A DNA stretch of 41,969 nucleotides from Caulobacterales bacterium 32-69-10 (GCA_002280485.1 NCED01000009.1:1-41969); one strand, 5' to 3'. Counted from the stretch's first letter, positions 7,216-15,651 are shown. Notes: a model not told the origin generated them from the letters alone. Program-made: numbers and translations.

Positions 7216-7521
7216 GTGACCGACACCCCTCCCCTTCCGGCGCTGCCGCCGCAGGAGCGGCTCGCCCAGATCGCCGACCAGCTGCGCGACGGCTGGATCC
7301 GCGGGCGCGGGCCCCTGACCGGCCTCAAGGCCCTGGTCGCGGTGCGCGTCGAGGTGCTGGGGCTTGACCCGTCGCCCGAGTATCTCGAGCTGCTCGACGC
7401 CGTCATCACCGCGGCGCGCACCATCGCTTCGCCGCGCCGGTCGCACGCCGACGCCTCCACCGTGCTCGAGGCCAATATCCGCAAGCTGCAGGATCTGTGC
7501 GCGGCCACGCCTGCCGACTAA
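7216..7521 (+). CDS. Small protein of unknown function
   Basis: 101 aa from GTG 7216 with GGAGG at 7205-7209 upstream. Begins TDTPPLPALPPQERLAQIADQ and is largely helical, soluble and Ala/Leu/Arg rich, without cysteines except one near the end. I do not recognise it. It follows the zinc-ribbon gene closely and probably shares its transcript, which ends at the hairpin 7620-7655. Confidence 0.6.
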   Translation: MTDTPPLPALPPQERLAQIADQLRDGWIRGRGPLTGLKALVAVRVEVLGLDPSPEYLELLDAVITAARTIASPRRSHADASTVLEANIRKLQDLCAATPAD

Positions 7522-7619
7522 AAAAATTCGCGCATACCGGGAACCACGGCGGCGGGAGACGGTTATCCCCATGTCTCTGGCGTCCGAACGCCCCCCCAGT
7601 CGCACGACGCCAAAGACAA

Positions 7620-7655
7620 AAGGGCCCGGTGTTGAGCTTGCTCCACCGGGCCTTT
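7620..7655 (+). terminator. Intrinsic terminator-like hairpin
   Basis: A stem of about 11-12 pairs, left arm AGGGCCCGGTG (7621-7631) and right arm CACCGGGCCTT (7644-7654), loop of 12, followed by a short T-rich run. It closes the transcript of the two small genes upstream and, read the other way, lies downstream of the minus-strand tRNA gene, so it can serve both. Confidence 0.6.
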
Positions 7656-7747
7656 ACTTGTCTGCAGACCAGACCCGCGCGGACGCGGCCGCGCTCATCC
7701 TCGGCGCCCCTCAGCGGAGGGCCTTTCGCGGATGTCGGGGAGGGTGG

Positions 7748-7824
7748 TGGTGGCTGGAGGCAGGATCGAACTGCCGACCTGAGGGTTATGAATCCTCCGC
7801 TCTAACCATCTGAGCTACCCAGCC
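7748..7824 (-). tRNA. tRNA-Met (anticodon CAT), elongator type
   Basis: 77 nt including an encoded CCA. Acceptor arms GGCTGGG and TCCAGCC pair (last pair G-T); D-arm GCTC...GAGC; anticodon loop TTCATAA gives CAT; T-arm GGCAG-TTCGATC-CTGCC. The first pair is G-C, so it is not the initiator tRNA, which has an unpaired first position. A CAT anticodon could also belong to the lysidine-modified tRNA-Ile2; the overall sequence looks more like elongator Met. The innermost anticodon-stem pair is an A-C mismatch. Confidence 0.92.
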
Positions 7825-7918
7825 GGGGAGCGGCTCTATAACCGACGCCGCCCCCCGCCTCAAGTCGCCCGACAAGCGCACTTGGGCCTTGGCTCCTGAA
7901 CCGCTAGGTTCCGCCCCG

Positions 7919-8947
7919 ATGACGGTCCTTCACCTGTTGGGCTCTCCCGGGGACGGCGGGGCGGAGACCTATTTCCTGCATCTCACCCGGGCGCTGGCCG
8001 ACGACGGCCTGCCGCAGGCCGTGGCCCTGCACGCCAATGCGGCGCGAGAGGCGGCGCTGACCGGCATGGGCGTGCCTCATTTCGTCCTGCCCTACGACGC
8101 GCCCTTCGACCTGGTCAGCGGCCGGCGCATCCGCAAGCTGGCGCAGGACCTGCCCGCGAAGGTGCTGCTGCAGTGGATGAACCGAGCCGGCCGGGTGGTT
8201 CCCCGCAGCGGTCCCTGGACGCGGATCGGGCGGCTGGGCGGCTACTACCACCTCAAATACTACCGGGGCTGCGCGCTGCTGGTCGGCAACACCCGCGACA
8301 TCGTCCGCCACATGGTGGACGGGGGCTGGCCGGCCGAGAAGTGCGTCTACATCCCCAACTTCGCCGCCGCCGGCGACCAGCCCGCGCAGGCCCGCGCCGC
8401 CCTGGACACCCCGGAGGGCGTCCCCCTGCTGCTGGCCATGGGCCGGCTGCATAAGGTCAAGGCCCACGACGTCAGCCTGAAGGCCCTGGCCCTCTTCCCC
8501 GAGGCCTGGCTGTGGATCGCCGGCTCCGGCCCCGCCGAGCACGAGCTGAAGGCCCTGGCGCACCGGCTGGGGGTGGAGGATCGGGTGCGCTTCCTGGGCT
8601 GGCGCGACGACGCGGCGGCCCTGTACCGCGCCGCCGACGTCTGCCTGTTCCCGTCGCGCTACGAGCCGCTGGGCAATACGGTGATCCAGGCCTGGGCCCA
8701 CGGGGCGCCCATCGTCGCCGCCGCGTCCCAGGGCCCCGGCGTGCTGATCCGCGATGGCGAGGACGGGCTGCTCACCCCCATCGACGATGTCGAGGCCCTG
8801 GCGGCCGGCGCCCGGCGCCTCGCCTATGATCGCGACCTGGCCGGCCGGCTGTCGGCGGCAGGGCTGGAGCGGGTGGCGACCGAGTTCGCCAAGGCGCCGG
8901 TCGTGGCGCAATGGCGCGAGATCTTCGCCCGCTATGGAGAAGGCTGA
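7919..8947 (+). CDS. Glycosyltransferase, GT4 family
   Basis: 342 aa from ATG 7919. The N-terminal half begins MTVLHLLGSPGDGGAETYFL, the glycine-rich acceptor-side loop of GT-B enzymes. The C-terminal half has MGRLHKVKAHDVSLKAL, IAGSGPAEHELKALA, VRFLGWRDD and FPSRYEPLGNTVIQAWAHG, all typical of GT4 retaining transferases. The usual E-x7-E motif reads EPLGNTVIQ, with Gln in place of the second Glu. No membrane segment; expected on the cytoplasmic face of the inner membrane, adding a sugar to an envelope polysaccharide or glycolipid. Its stop overlaps the asnB-like start by one base (TGATG), so the two are coupled and may act in one surface-glycan pathway. Substrate cannot be read from sequence. 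Confidence 0.85.
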   Translation: MTVLHLLGSPGDGGAETYFLHLTRALADDGLPQAVALHANAAREAALTGMGVPHFVLPYDAPFDLVSGRRIRKLAQDLPAKVLLQWMNRAGRVVPRSGPWTRIGRLGGYYHLKYYRGCALLVGNTRDIVRHMVDGGWPAEKCVYIPNFAAAGDQPAQARAALDTPEGVPLLLAMGRLHKVKAHDVSLKALALFPEAWLWIAGSGPAEHELKALAHRLGVEDRVRFLGWRDDAAALYRAADVCLFPSRYEPLGNTVIQAWAHGAPIVAAASQGPGVLIRDGEDGLLTPIDDVEALAAGARRLAYDRDLAGRLSAAGLERVATEFAKAPVVAQWREIFARYGEG

Positions 8948-10680
8948 TGTGCGGCATCGCCGGGATCATCGGGGCGACGGACGAGGCGGCCGCCCGCGCC
9001 CTGATCGCGCCCCTGGCCCACCGGGGGCCGGACGGGATCCGGGTCGAGACCGTGGGCGGCGCCACCCTGGCTCACGCCCGCCTGTCCATCATCGACCTGG
9101 AGCATGGCTGGCAGCCCCTGCACGCGGCGGGGAGCACGGTCGTTGGCAACGGCGAGATCTACAACTACCTCGAATTGATCGAGGCGTTCGCGCTGAAAGA
9201 CAAGCTCACCACCGGCTCTGACTTCGAGCCCCTGCTGCACCTCTACGCCCTGGAGGGCGAGAAGGCCTTCGACCGCCTCCGCGGCATGTACGCCTTCTGC
9301 CTCGTCGGTCATGACGGCCGCACCTGGCTCGTCCGCGACCCCTTCGGCATCAAGCCGCTCTACTTCCGCCAGGACGGGCCGGACGTGATCACCTTCGCCT
9401 CCGAGCCGCGCAGCCTGCGGCCGTCCAAGCCCCGCCTCGATGCGGCCCGGGTCGATCAGCTGCTCAGCCTCAACTACACCCTCGACAGCGGCGTCCAGGC
9501 TGTGCCGGCCTCGATCTACCAGGGCGTTTGCCGCCTAGCCCCCTCGACAGCGCTGATGGTGACGCCCGACGAGCAGACGCTGCACTACCTCTATCCAAAC
9601 CGGGAGCCCGGCCCGCTGCCGCGCGGTGACGACGAGACCGTGGACAGGTTCGACCAGCTCTTCGAGGACAGCGTCAGGGTCCACCAGCGCTCGGACGTCC
9701 CCTACGGCCTGTTCCTGTCCGGCGGGATCGACAGCTCGGCCATCGCCACCATGATGGTGCGGCTGAACCAGCGCCCCGTCACCGCCTTCACCTGCGGCTT
9801 CGACGCGCCGAACGCCCGTGACGAGCGCGCCCATGCCGAGACGGTGGCGAAAGCGCTGAACCTCGACTGGCGCGAAACCACCTTTGGAGAGGACGACTTC
9901 TGGCGCATCGCCCCCCTGGTGGCGGGCGCGCTCGACGACCCCACCACCGACTACGCCACCCTGCCCACCTACAAGCTGGCCGAGGCCGCCAAGGATACGC
10001 TGACCGTGGTGCTGAGCGGCGAGGGCGGCGACGAGCTGTTCGCCGGCTACGGCCGCTACCGGCGGGCGATGCGACCGTGGTGGCAGGGCGGGCGGCCCGC
10101 CGAGCCGCGCATCGACGCCCCGTTCCTCAAGGACGGCGGCCGGGCGGCTCTCAAGCGCTGGCGCGCCTATGGCAGCTGGGCGCCGGAGCAATCGGCCCTG
10201 CTCACCGCCCAGCTGCGCGACCTCTACACCTGGCTGCCCAACGACCTGCTGCTCAAGCTCGACCGCTGCCTCATGGCCCATGGGCTCGAAGGGCGCACCC
10301 CGTTCCTCGACGGGCCGCTGGCGGCCTTCGCCGTCAATCTCCCCGACCATTTCCGCATCCGCGACGACCACGGCAAATGGATCGTGCGCAAGTGGCTGGA
10401 GCGCCACTGCCCGGCCGCCGATCCGTGGGCCAAGAAGAAGGGCTTCACCGTCCCGGTCGCCGACTGGATCGCGCCGCGCGCCGCCGATCTGGGACCACGG
10501 GTGGCCGCCGTGCAGGGGGTCGCCGAGGCCTGCAAGCCGGGCGCGGCCCTGGCCGTCTTCACCGACGCGCGCCAGGCGTCCAATCGCTGGCCGCTGCTGT
10601 TCTACGCCCTGTGGTGGACCATCCACGTGGGCGGCGCGACGCCGGCCGAGGCGGCGGAGGCGGTGTTCGGGCGGGTCTAG
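8947..10680 (+). CDS. asnB: Asparagine synthase, glutamine-hydrolysing (AsnB family)
   Basis: 577 aa. After Met removal Cys2 (MCGIAGIIG) is the glutaminase nucleophile; HRGPDG and NGEIYNY follow in the class II amidotransferase domain. The synthetase domain has the PP-loop SGGIDSS at 258-264 and LSGEGGDELFAGY. It transfers glutamine nitrogen to an activated carboxylate, classically aspartate. A one-base overlap with a glycosyltransferase gene raises the alternative that it amidates a sugar acid or peptide in a surface glycan, as AsnB paralogues in polysaccharide loci do. ATG 8947 is fixed because Cys must be residue 2. Its stop overlaps the stop of the convergent tetR-like gene by 4 bp. Confidence 0.9.
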   Translation: MCGIAGIIGATDEAAARALIAPLAHRGPDGIRVETVGGATLAHARLSIIDLEHGWQPLHAAGSTVVGNGEIYNYLELIEAFALKDKLTTGSDFEPLLHLYALEGEKAFDRLRGMYAFCLVGHDGRTWLVRDPFGIKPLYFRQDGPDVITFASEPRSLRPSKPRLDAARVDQLLSLNYTLDSGVQAVPASIYQGVCRLAPSTALMVTPDEQTLHYLYPNREPGPLPRGDDETVDRFDQLFEDSVRVHQRSDVPYGLFLSGGIDSSAIATMMVRLNQRPVTAFTCGFDAPNARDERAHAETVAKALNLDWRETTFGEDDFWRIAPLVAGALDDPTTDYATLPTYKLAEAAKDTLTVVLSGEGGDELFAGYGRYRRAMRPWWQGGRPAEPRIDAPFLKDGGRAALKRWRAYGSWAPEQSALLTAQLRDLYTWLPNDLLLKLDRCLMAHGLEGRTPFLDGPLAAFAVNLPDHFRIRDDHGKWIVRKWLERHCPAADPWAKKKGFTVPVADWIAPRAADLGPRVAAVQGVAEACKPGAALAVFTDARQASNRWPLLFYALWWTIHVGGATPAEAAEAVFGRV

Positions 10681-11249
10681 TACCCCGCGCCGATCCGCGT
10701 CAGCCGGCTCTGCATCTGGCGCAGGCGCTTGTCGATCTCGGCCATGGTGCGGTTCAGGGCCCCCTCGTCGTCGCGCCACACCTGCAGCACCCGCACCCAC
10801 ACCGCCGTCATGGCGGTCACGCGCAGGGCGCCGCGCGGACCGCCGGTGTCGATCCCGGCCGCCTCCAGCAGCGCTCTGGCCGTCAGGGGCAGGCGCGGGC
10901 CGAGCATGGCCAGACCCTCCGCCCGGGCGATGGCGATCAGGGCGTCGCGGTGCTCGGCCATGGCCTCGAGCCGGGCCATCACCGCCTCGAACAGGCGGTC
11001 GTGCACCTCGGCGTCCGGCGCGGCGTCAGCCTCGGCCGCCGTCAGCGCCGCCTGGTCGAAGCGGCGCGACAACCGGTTCAGCAGGGCGGCCTTGCCGGGG
11101 GCGCGGGCATAGAGTTCGGCAAAGCCGATCTCAGCCTCGCGGGCGATGTCGCGCAGGGTGATCTCGCTCCACGGCCGGTCGGCCGCCAGCCGCAGGGCCG
11201 CCGCCGCGGCGCGGTCCAGCACGTCCTGGGGAGCGGCGATCTCGGACAT
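10677..11249 (-). CDS. TetR-family regulator (TetR-like HTH protein)
   Basis: 190 aa. The N-terminal helix-turn-helix reads WSEITLRDIAREAEIGFAEL followed by YARAPGKAALL, the TetR recognition region. The C-terminal ligand/dimer domain is helical (FEAVMARLEAMAEHRDALIA; MTAVWVRVLQVW). It starts 2 bp after the proC stop, so it is cotranscribed with proC. The C-terminal part also recalls COQ9/TetR-like proteins of alphaproteobacteria, so a non-DNA-binding role is possible. Ligand and targets are unknown. Confidence 0.75.
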   Translation of the reverse strand: MSEIAAPQDVLDRAAAAALRLAADRPWSEITLRDIAREAEIGFAELYARAPGKAALLNRLSRRFDQAALTAAEADAAPDAEVHDRLFEAVMARLEAMAEHRDALIAIARAEGLAMLGPRLPLTARALLEAAGIDTGGPRGALRVTAMTAVWVRVLQVWRDDEGALNRTMAEIDKRLRQMQSRLTRIGAGY

Positions 11250-11251
11250 GG

Positions 11252-12052
11252 CTAGCCTCCCAGTTCGCGCGAGCGGGCGACGCAGGCGTCGACCGCCCGC
11301 TGCAGCAGGGGACCCAGGCCGTCGTCGGCCAGCAGCACCTTCAGCGCCGCCTCGGTGGTGCCGTTCGGCGAGGTGACCTGGCGGCGAAGCTCGGCCGGGT
11401 CGGCGCCGCTGGACATCATCATCGCCGCCGCGCCGGCCATGGTGGCCCGGGCCAGGGCCTCGGCGGTGGGGCGCGGCAGGCCGGCCTTCTCGCCGGCGGC
11501 CTCCAGGGCCTCGACGAAGGCGTAGAGATAGGCCGGGGCCGAACCGGAGACGGCGGTGGCCGCGTCCATCAGCCCCTCGTCGTCCAGGTCGGCCACGGTT
11601 CCGACGGGAGCGAAGAGGGAATGGGCCCGTTCGCGGGCCTCGGACGACGGGGCGTAGATCGAGGCGACGCCCTGGGCGATGGCCACGGCGGTCGTGGGCA
11701 TCACCCGGGCGACGGCGCGGCCGCCGAAGGCCGCGGCGATCTCGCCCAGCTTCACCCCGGCGGCAATGGAGACGATCACCGCATCGGGAGCCAGGCGCGG
11801 GGCCTGGGCCTGGGCCACCCCCCGCCAGATCTGCGGCTTGACCGCCAAGAGCACGGTCTTGGCCTGAAGGACCTCCTCGTCGGAGGGGTTCAGACGCGCC
11901 CCGGCCTCGGCCGCCGCCAGGGCGTCGGGGGAGGGAAACGGATCGACCAGCATCAGCTCGGACGCGGCGTAGGCGCCGGCGCGGCGCCAGCCCTCGATCA
12001 GCGCCCCGCCCATGCGGCCGGCGCCCAGGAGGAGTATGGGGGTTGTGCTCAT
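11252..12052 (-). CDS. proC: Pyrroline-5-carboxylate reductase
   Basis: 266 aa, normal length. ProC reduces pyrroline-5-carboxylate to proline using NAD(P)H, the last step of proline synthesis. The Rossmann loop is LLGAGRMGGAL at 8-18. The C-terminal dimerisation domain has AVSGSAPAYLYAFVEAL, MAGAAAMMMSSG and the signature RQVTSPNGTTEAAL. Cytoplasmic. Upstream, across repeat copy 12095-12215, lies ybjN on the same strand; downstream the TetR-like gene follows after 2 bp. Intact. Confidence 0.95.
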   Translation of the reverse strand: MSTTPILLLGAGRMGGALIEGWRRAGAYAASELMLVDPFPSPDALAAAEAGARLNPSDEEVLQAKTVLLAVKPQIWRGVAQAQAPRLAPDAVIVSIAAGVKLGEIAAAFGGRAVARVMPTTAVAIAQGVASIYAPSSEARERAHSLFAPVGTVADLDDEGLMDAATAVSGSAPAYLYAFVEALEAAGEKAGLPRPTAEALARATMAGAAAMMMSSGADPAELRRQVTSPNGTTEAALKVLLADDGLGPLLQRAVDACVARSRELGG

Positions 12053-12094
12053 GGGGGCGGCTTAGCGTGTCGGGGACGGTTCGTCACCACACTT

Positions 12095-12215
12095 GCCCCC
12101 TCCGGCTGCCGCTTCGCGGCGCGCCACCTCCCCCGCTTCGCAGGGGAGGAGAATGGCGCTCGGTTCTGCTCCCCTGCGAAGCGGGGGAGCTGTCAGCGAA
12201 GCTGACTGAGGGGGC
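12095..12215. repeat. Dispersed palindromic repeat, family A, copy 2
   Basis: About 121 bp, reverse orientation relative to copy 1. Ends are GCCCCCTCC and GAGGGGGC; the inner arms CTCCCCCGCTTCGCAGGGG (about 12128-12146) and CCCCTGCGAAGCGGGGGAG (12171-12189) are complementary. It fills most of the gap between ybjN and proC and could form a long cruciform or mRNA hairpin between the two genes. Confidence 0.88.
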
Positions 12216-12218
12216 TGC

Positions 12219-12719
12219 TTAAGCCTGCCCCACGGTGTCGAACATGCAGGCGGCCATGGCGTCCTCGGGGTTCTTGGCCCCGCGCAGCAGGAAGTCGAAA
12301 GCCGGGAAGAAGCGGTCGGCCGCCTCCACCGCCGTGTCGATCATCGAGGCGGCCTGGGCCAGGGTCGGGCGCTCGCCGGTCGGCAGGGGCAAGGCGTGGC
12401 GGAACACGATCTCCCCGTCCTCGGCCCAGATCTCGAAGTGGCCGAGCCAGACCCGCTGGTTGATCATCGACAGCAGTTCGTGGCTGGGGTTGCGCTTCGA
12501 CTTGGGCGCCCGCAGGTCGAGCGACAGGCACAGCTGAAGGCAGTCGGCCTCCGGGCGCCAGGCAAACCACAATTCGTAGTCCTTCCAGTCCCCCGCCAGG
12601 GCGAAGGCCAGGTCGCCGTCCTCGGTGCGGTCGAAGTCGAGGTTCTCAGCGTTGAGGACATGTTCGACCACATCGAGCGGGTCGAAGCCGAGATCGACGT
12701 CTTCTGAGGAGGAGTCCAT
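12219..12719 (-). CDS. YbjN domain protein
   Basis: 166 aa, starting MDSSSEDVDLGFDPLDVVEH. It matches the YbjN family: LNAENLDFDRTEDGDLAFAL, WKDYELWFAWRPEADCLQLC, LLSMINQRVWLGHFEIW, then VFRHALPL and a C-terminal helix around FFPAF. YbjN proteins resemble type III secretion chaperones in fold and influence motility and stress responses in E. coli; the mechanism is unclear. Cytoplasmic, no signal. It precedes proC on the same strand with a family A repeat between them. Confidence 0.88.
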   Translation of the reverse strand: MDSSSEDVDLGFDPLDVVEHVLNAENLDFDRTEDGDLAFALAGDWKDYELWFAWRPEADCLQLCLSLDLRAPKSKRNPSHELLSMINQRVWLGHFEIWAEDGEIVFRHALPLPTGERPTLAQAASMIDTAVEAADRFFPAFDFLLRGAKNPEDAMAACMFDTVGQA

Positions 12720-12813
12720 CCGGCTCTAATCCTTTGAACGCGGCCCGCGCAAACAAGCGCGCGGAACTGAGTCGCGTTCCTAATGAAACCCTATCTGCTT
12801 CGGACCGCCCTGC

Positions 12814-13077
12814 TCAACCGGCGTCGTCTGTCGCGCGAACCGCACCTGTGGACGGCGTCATTCGCGCGATTTCCGCCCGCAGGCTGGCGATTTCCGCCGT
12901 CAGCGCGTCACGCATGGCGTCCAGCTCGTCGCGCCGCACCAAATCCAGCTCGGCCGCGAATCGATCGGCCTGGGCGCGGAAAGCCGTCTTGGCCTCCTCG
13001 CTCGCGGTCTGGGCCAGCCCCATGGCCATCTCCATCGCCTTGGCGACTTCCTCGAGAATGGGGTTCTTGGTCTGCAT
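12814..13077 (-). CDS. ubiK: UbiK-type accessory factor (BMFP family)
   Basis: 87 aa: MQTKNPILEEVAKAMEMAMG then a coiled coil (AELDLVRRDELDAMRDAL; EIASLRAEIARM). This is the BMFP/UbiK pattern: an N-terminal amphipathic helix followed by a C-terminal trimerising coiled coil. UbiK assists UbiJ and the ubiquinone-synthesis complex in E. coli. The divergent neighbour, 157 bp away, is ubiA, which supports a link to ubiquinone. The symbol is assigned by family and context; some BMFP proteins are membrane-fusogenic with other roles. Confidence 0.8.
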   Translation of the reverse strand: MQTKNPILEEVAKAMEMAMGLAQTASEEAKTAFRAQADRFAAELDLVRRDELDAMRDALTAEIASLRAEIARMTPSTGAVRATDDAG

Positions 13078-13234
13078 GGGGGATCGCGCCGCGTCTGTAA
13101 GGGGTGGGTACTGATCTTATATGGGGCTGGGGCCTGCGATTGCGAGGTTTGTCGAAATCGACCCTGGGCGGATTCCGAGACCGGTTGATGACGCTCGCCT
13201 TCTCCCCGGGGCGCGCACGGGCTATCTCATCGGC

Positions 13235-14152
13235 ATGAGCGCCGCCGCGCCCCTTCCCGACGCCGCCCCCCTGAACTGGGTGGACCGCTATGCGCCCGCA
13301 GGCCTGCGGCCATGGCTGAGGCTCGGCCGCTTCGATCGCCCGGCCGGGACCTGGCTGCTGCTGCTGCCCGGCTGGCAGGCCCTGGCCCTCGGCGCCGCGA
13401 CCCTAGGCCGCGCTCCCGACTGGAAGCTCATCGTCCTATTCGCCGTGGGGGCGGCGGTGATGCGCGCGGCAGGCTGCGCCTATAACGACATCGTCGACCG
13501 CGACCTCGACGCCAAGGTCTATCGCACCGCCCAGCGCCCGATCCCGTCCGGCCAGATCTCGGTCAAGGGCGCCTGGGCCTTCCTGGTCGGGTGCAGCCTG
13601 GTCGGGCTGGCGGTGCTGCTCACCATGAACCCGCTGGCCATCGGCCTGGGCGTCGCCTCCCTCGGCCTCGTCGCCGCCTATCCGTTCATGAAGCGGATCA
13701 CCTGGTGGCCCCAGGCCTGGCTCGGCCTGACCTTCAACTGGGGCGCGCCGCTCGGGTTCGCGGCGGCGACCGCGACTTTGGGCTGGCCCGCCCTGCTTCT
13801 CTACGCCGGGGGCCTGTTCTGGACCCTCGGCTACGACACCATCTACGCCATCCAGGACCTGGAGGACGACGCCCTGGCCGGGGTGAAGTCCAGCGCCCGC
13901 CGGCTGGGGGCGTCCGCGCCCAAGGCGATCCTGCGTTTCTACGCCCTGGCCGCCCTGCTGGCGCTCGCCGCGGGCGTCGCCGCCGGGATGGGCCTGTGGT
14001 TCTACCTGCTATGGGCCCTCTACGCCGCCCACTTCGGATGGCAGGCGCGCAAGGTGCGGATCGACGATCCCGCCGGGGCGCTGAAGCTGTTCAAATCCAA
14101 TCGCGACGCGGGCCTGCTGCTCTTCGTCGGCTTCCTGCTCGGAGGAGCGTGA
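13235..14152 (+). CDS. ubiA: 4-hydroxybenzoate polyprenyltransferase
   Basis: 305 aa from ATG 13235; the frame is open further upstream but lacks family sequence there. UbiA joins the polyprenyl chain to 4-hydroxybenzoate in the inner membrane, an early ubiquinone step. The first Asp-rich motif NDIVDRDLD is at 84-92, and the second region GYDTIYAIQDLEDD supplies the Mg-binding aspartates; AQRPIPSGQIS between them is also typical. About eight to nine hydrophobic helices are evident. Its stop overlaps the next start by one base. Divergent from ubiK. Confidence 0.95.
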   Translation: MSAAAPLPDAAPLNWVDRYAPAGLRPWLRLGRFDRPAGTWLLLLPGWQALALGAATLGRAPDWKLIVLFAVGAAVMRAAGCAYNDIVDRDLDAKVYRTAQRPIPSGQISVKGAWAFLVGCSLVGLAVLLTMNPLAIGLGVASLGLVAAYPFMKRITWWPQAWLGLTFNWGAPLGFAAATATLGWPALLLYAGGLFWTLGYDTIYAIQDLEDDALAGVKSSARRLGASAPKAILRFYALAALLALAAGVAAGMGLWFYLLWALYAAHFGWQARKVRIDDPAGALKLFKSNRDAGLLLFVGFLLGGA

Positions 14153-14955
14153 TGCGCAACAGCCTGGGCCTGTTCTTGGCCGCCGCCCTTCTCGCCGCCT
14201 GCGGGCCCAAGCCTGAGGAGGCGGCCCAGGCCCCGCCCCCGCCTACAGCGCCGGCCGAGCCCGCCGGCCCGCTCAGCTACACCAGCAAGACCGCCGACGC
14301 CGAGGTGTCGATCACCCTGCCGCCCGAGGTCGGGGCCATACCGTCCCTCTACGCTAAGCTGTTCTCCGAAGGCCGCAACGAACTCGACAGTTTCGCCGAG
14401 GGGGCCAAGGGCGAGTTGGAGGCGCTGCGGGCCGGGGGCGACAAGCCCCTGCCCTATGGCCGCAGCCTCGACTACGCCGTCACGGCGCAGACCCCGAGGC
14501 TCCTCAGCCTGGTGCTGAACGCCATGGAGAACACCGGCGGCGCCCACCCCAACACCCTCCTGTCCACCACCATCTGGGACAAGGCGGCCGGCAAGGCCGT
14601 CGCCCCGGCCGACCTCTTCGCCCCGGGGGCCGACATGACCGCGGCCGACAAGGCCCTGTGCGACGCCATCCGCGCAGCCAAGCAGACGCGGGCCGGCGAC
14701 CCGGCCCTGACCGGCGAGCTGAAGACCTGCCCCGCCCTCACGGCCGCGTCCCTGGCCCTGGCCGCATCCACCACCCCCGGCAAGGCCGGCGGTCTGATCG
14801 CCGTCTTCTCCCCCTATGCGCTGGGCCCCTATGCCGAGGGCGCCTACCGCGTGGTGGTGCCCGCCAGCGCCGTCCAGGGCGTCCTCAACCCCGCCTATGC
14901 GGACCAGTTCGCCGGCGCCCCCGCGCCCGGCCAGGACAAGGGCCCGGAGAGCTGA
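14152..14955 (+). CDS. Lipoprotein with DUF4163/DUF3298 (RsiV-like) domain
   Basis: 267 aa. A signal peptide with lipobox LLAAC puts the lipidated cysteine at residue 17, followed by a Pro/Ala linker (PPPPTAPAEP), as for an outer-membrane or periplasmic lipoprotein. The body contains MENTGGAHPNTLLSTTIWD, PADLFAPG and a C-terminal FSPYALGPYAEGAYRVVVP, the pattern of DUF3298/RsiV-like domains. Those domains occur in anti-sigma factor RsiV, which binds lysozyme, and in many lipoproteins of unknown role. Start ATG 14152 overlaps the ubiA stop by one base, so it is cotranscribed with ubiA. Ligand unknown. Confidence 0.85.
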   Translation: MRNSLGLFLAAALLAACGPKPEEAAQAPPPPTAPAEPAGPLSYTSKTADAEVSITLPPEVGAIPSLYAKLFSEGRNELDSFAEGAKGELEALRAGGDKPLPYGRSLDYAVTAQTPRLLSLVLNAMENTGGAHPNTLLSTTIWDKAAGKAVAPADLFAPGADMTAADKALCDAIRAAKQTRAGDPALTGELKTCPALTAASLALAASTTPGKAGGLIAVFSPYALGPYAEGAYRVVVPASAVQGVLNPAYADQFAGAPAPGQDKGPES

Positions 14956-15602
14956 GGATCACCGACTACCGGGGCTTCATCCTGGCCAACACTCGCCTGC
15001 AGTCGCCGCCGCACACCCCGGAGTTGCGCCTGCACGTCGCCGACGAGATCACCCCGATCTGGCGGATGACCGAAGAGGCCCTGGGCGAACTGGGCGTGCC
15101 GCCGCCGTTCTGGGCCTTCGCCTGGGCCGGCGGCCAAGCCGTGGCCCGCTATATCCTCGACCATCCCCAGACCGTCGCCGGCAAACGTGTGCTCGACGTC
15201 GCCACTGGCGGCGGGATCGTCGCCATCGCCGCGGCCAAAGCCGGTGGGACCGTCACGGCCAACGACATCGACCTGTTCTGCGAAGCCGCCGTCGCCCTTA
15301 ACGCCGAGGCCAACGGGGTCGCGGTGGAGTTCCTGGCCGGCGACCTGCTGAACGACCCGCCCCCCGCCGCCGACGTGATCGTGGTCGGCGACCTGGCCTA
15401 CGAAAAGCCCATGGCGGCGAGAATCCGCGCCTGGCTTGCCGCCGCGCACGCGGCAGGCTCGACCGTGCTGATCGGCGATCCGCACCGCACCTATTTCACC
15501 ACCGAGGGTCTGCTGAAGCTGGCCGAATACGGGGTGCCCACCACCCGGGAGCTGGAGGATTTCGCCATCAAGCGCACCGGCGTGTGGACCTTCGCCGATT
15601 GA
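14952..15602 (+). CDS. Class I SAM methyltransferase (ETFB-lysine/PrmA-like)
   Basis: About 216 aa. SAM motif I is VLDVATGGGIVAIAAAK, with TANDID as the acidic loop and VIVVGDLAYEKPMA as motif post-I. The start RGFILANTRLQSPPHTPELR and FWAFAWAGGQAVARYILD are characteristic of the ETFB lysine methyltransferase-like family, so a protein-lysine substrate is likely. No ATG, GTG or TTG lies where the family N-terminus begins; the best candidate is CTG at 14952, overlapping the lipoprotein stop, with AAGGG upstream. The first ATG (15066) would remove conserved residues. End is firm, start uncertain. Confidence 0.82.
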   Translation: MRITDYRGFILANTRLQSPPHTPELRLHVADEITPIWRMTEEALGELGVPPPFWAFAWAGGQAVARYILDHPQTVAGKRVLDVATGGGIVAIAAAKAGGTVTANDIDLFCEAAVALNAEANGVAVEFLAGDLLNDPPPAADVIVVGDLAYEKPMAARIRAWLAAAHAAGSTVLIGDPHRTYFTTEGLLKLAEYGVPTTRELEDFAIKRTGVWTFAD

Positions 15603-15651
15603 CTTCGGCGAACGGCGATATAGAACATTTAATGAACATTGGGGGCGAAAG

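Noticed and set aside
7748..7824. Initiator tRNA-fMet
   Set aside because: The first acceptor pair is G-C; initiator tRNAs have an unpaired first position.
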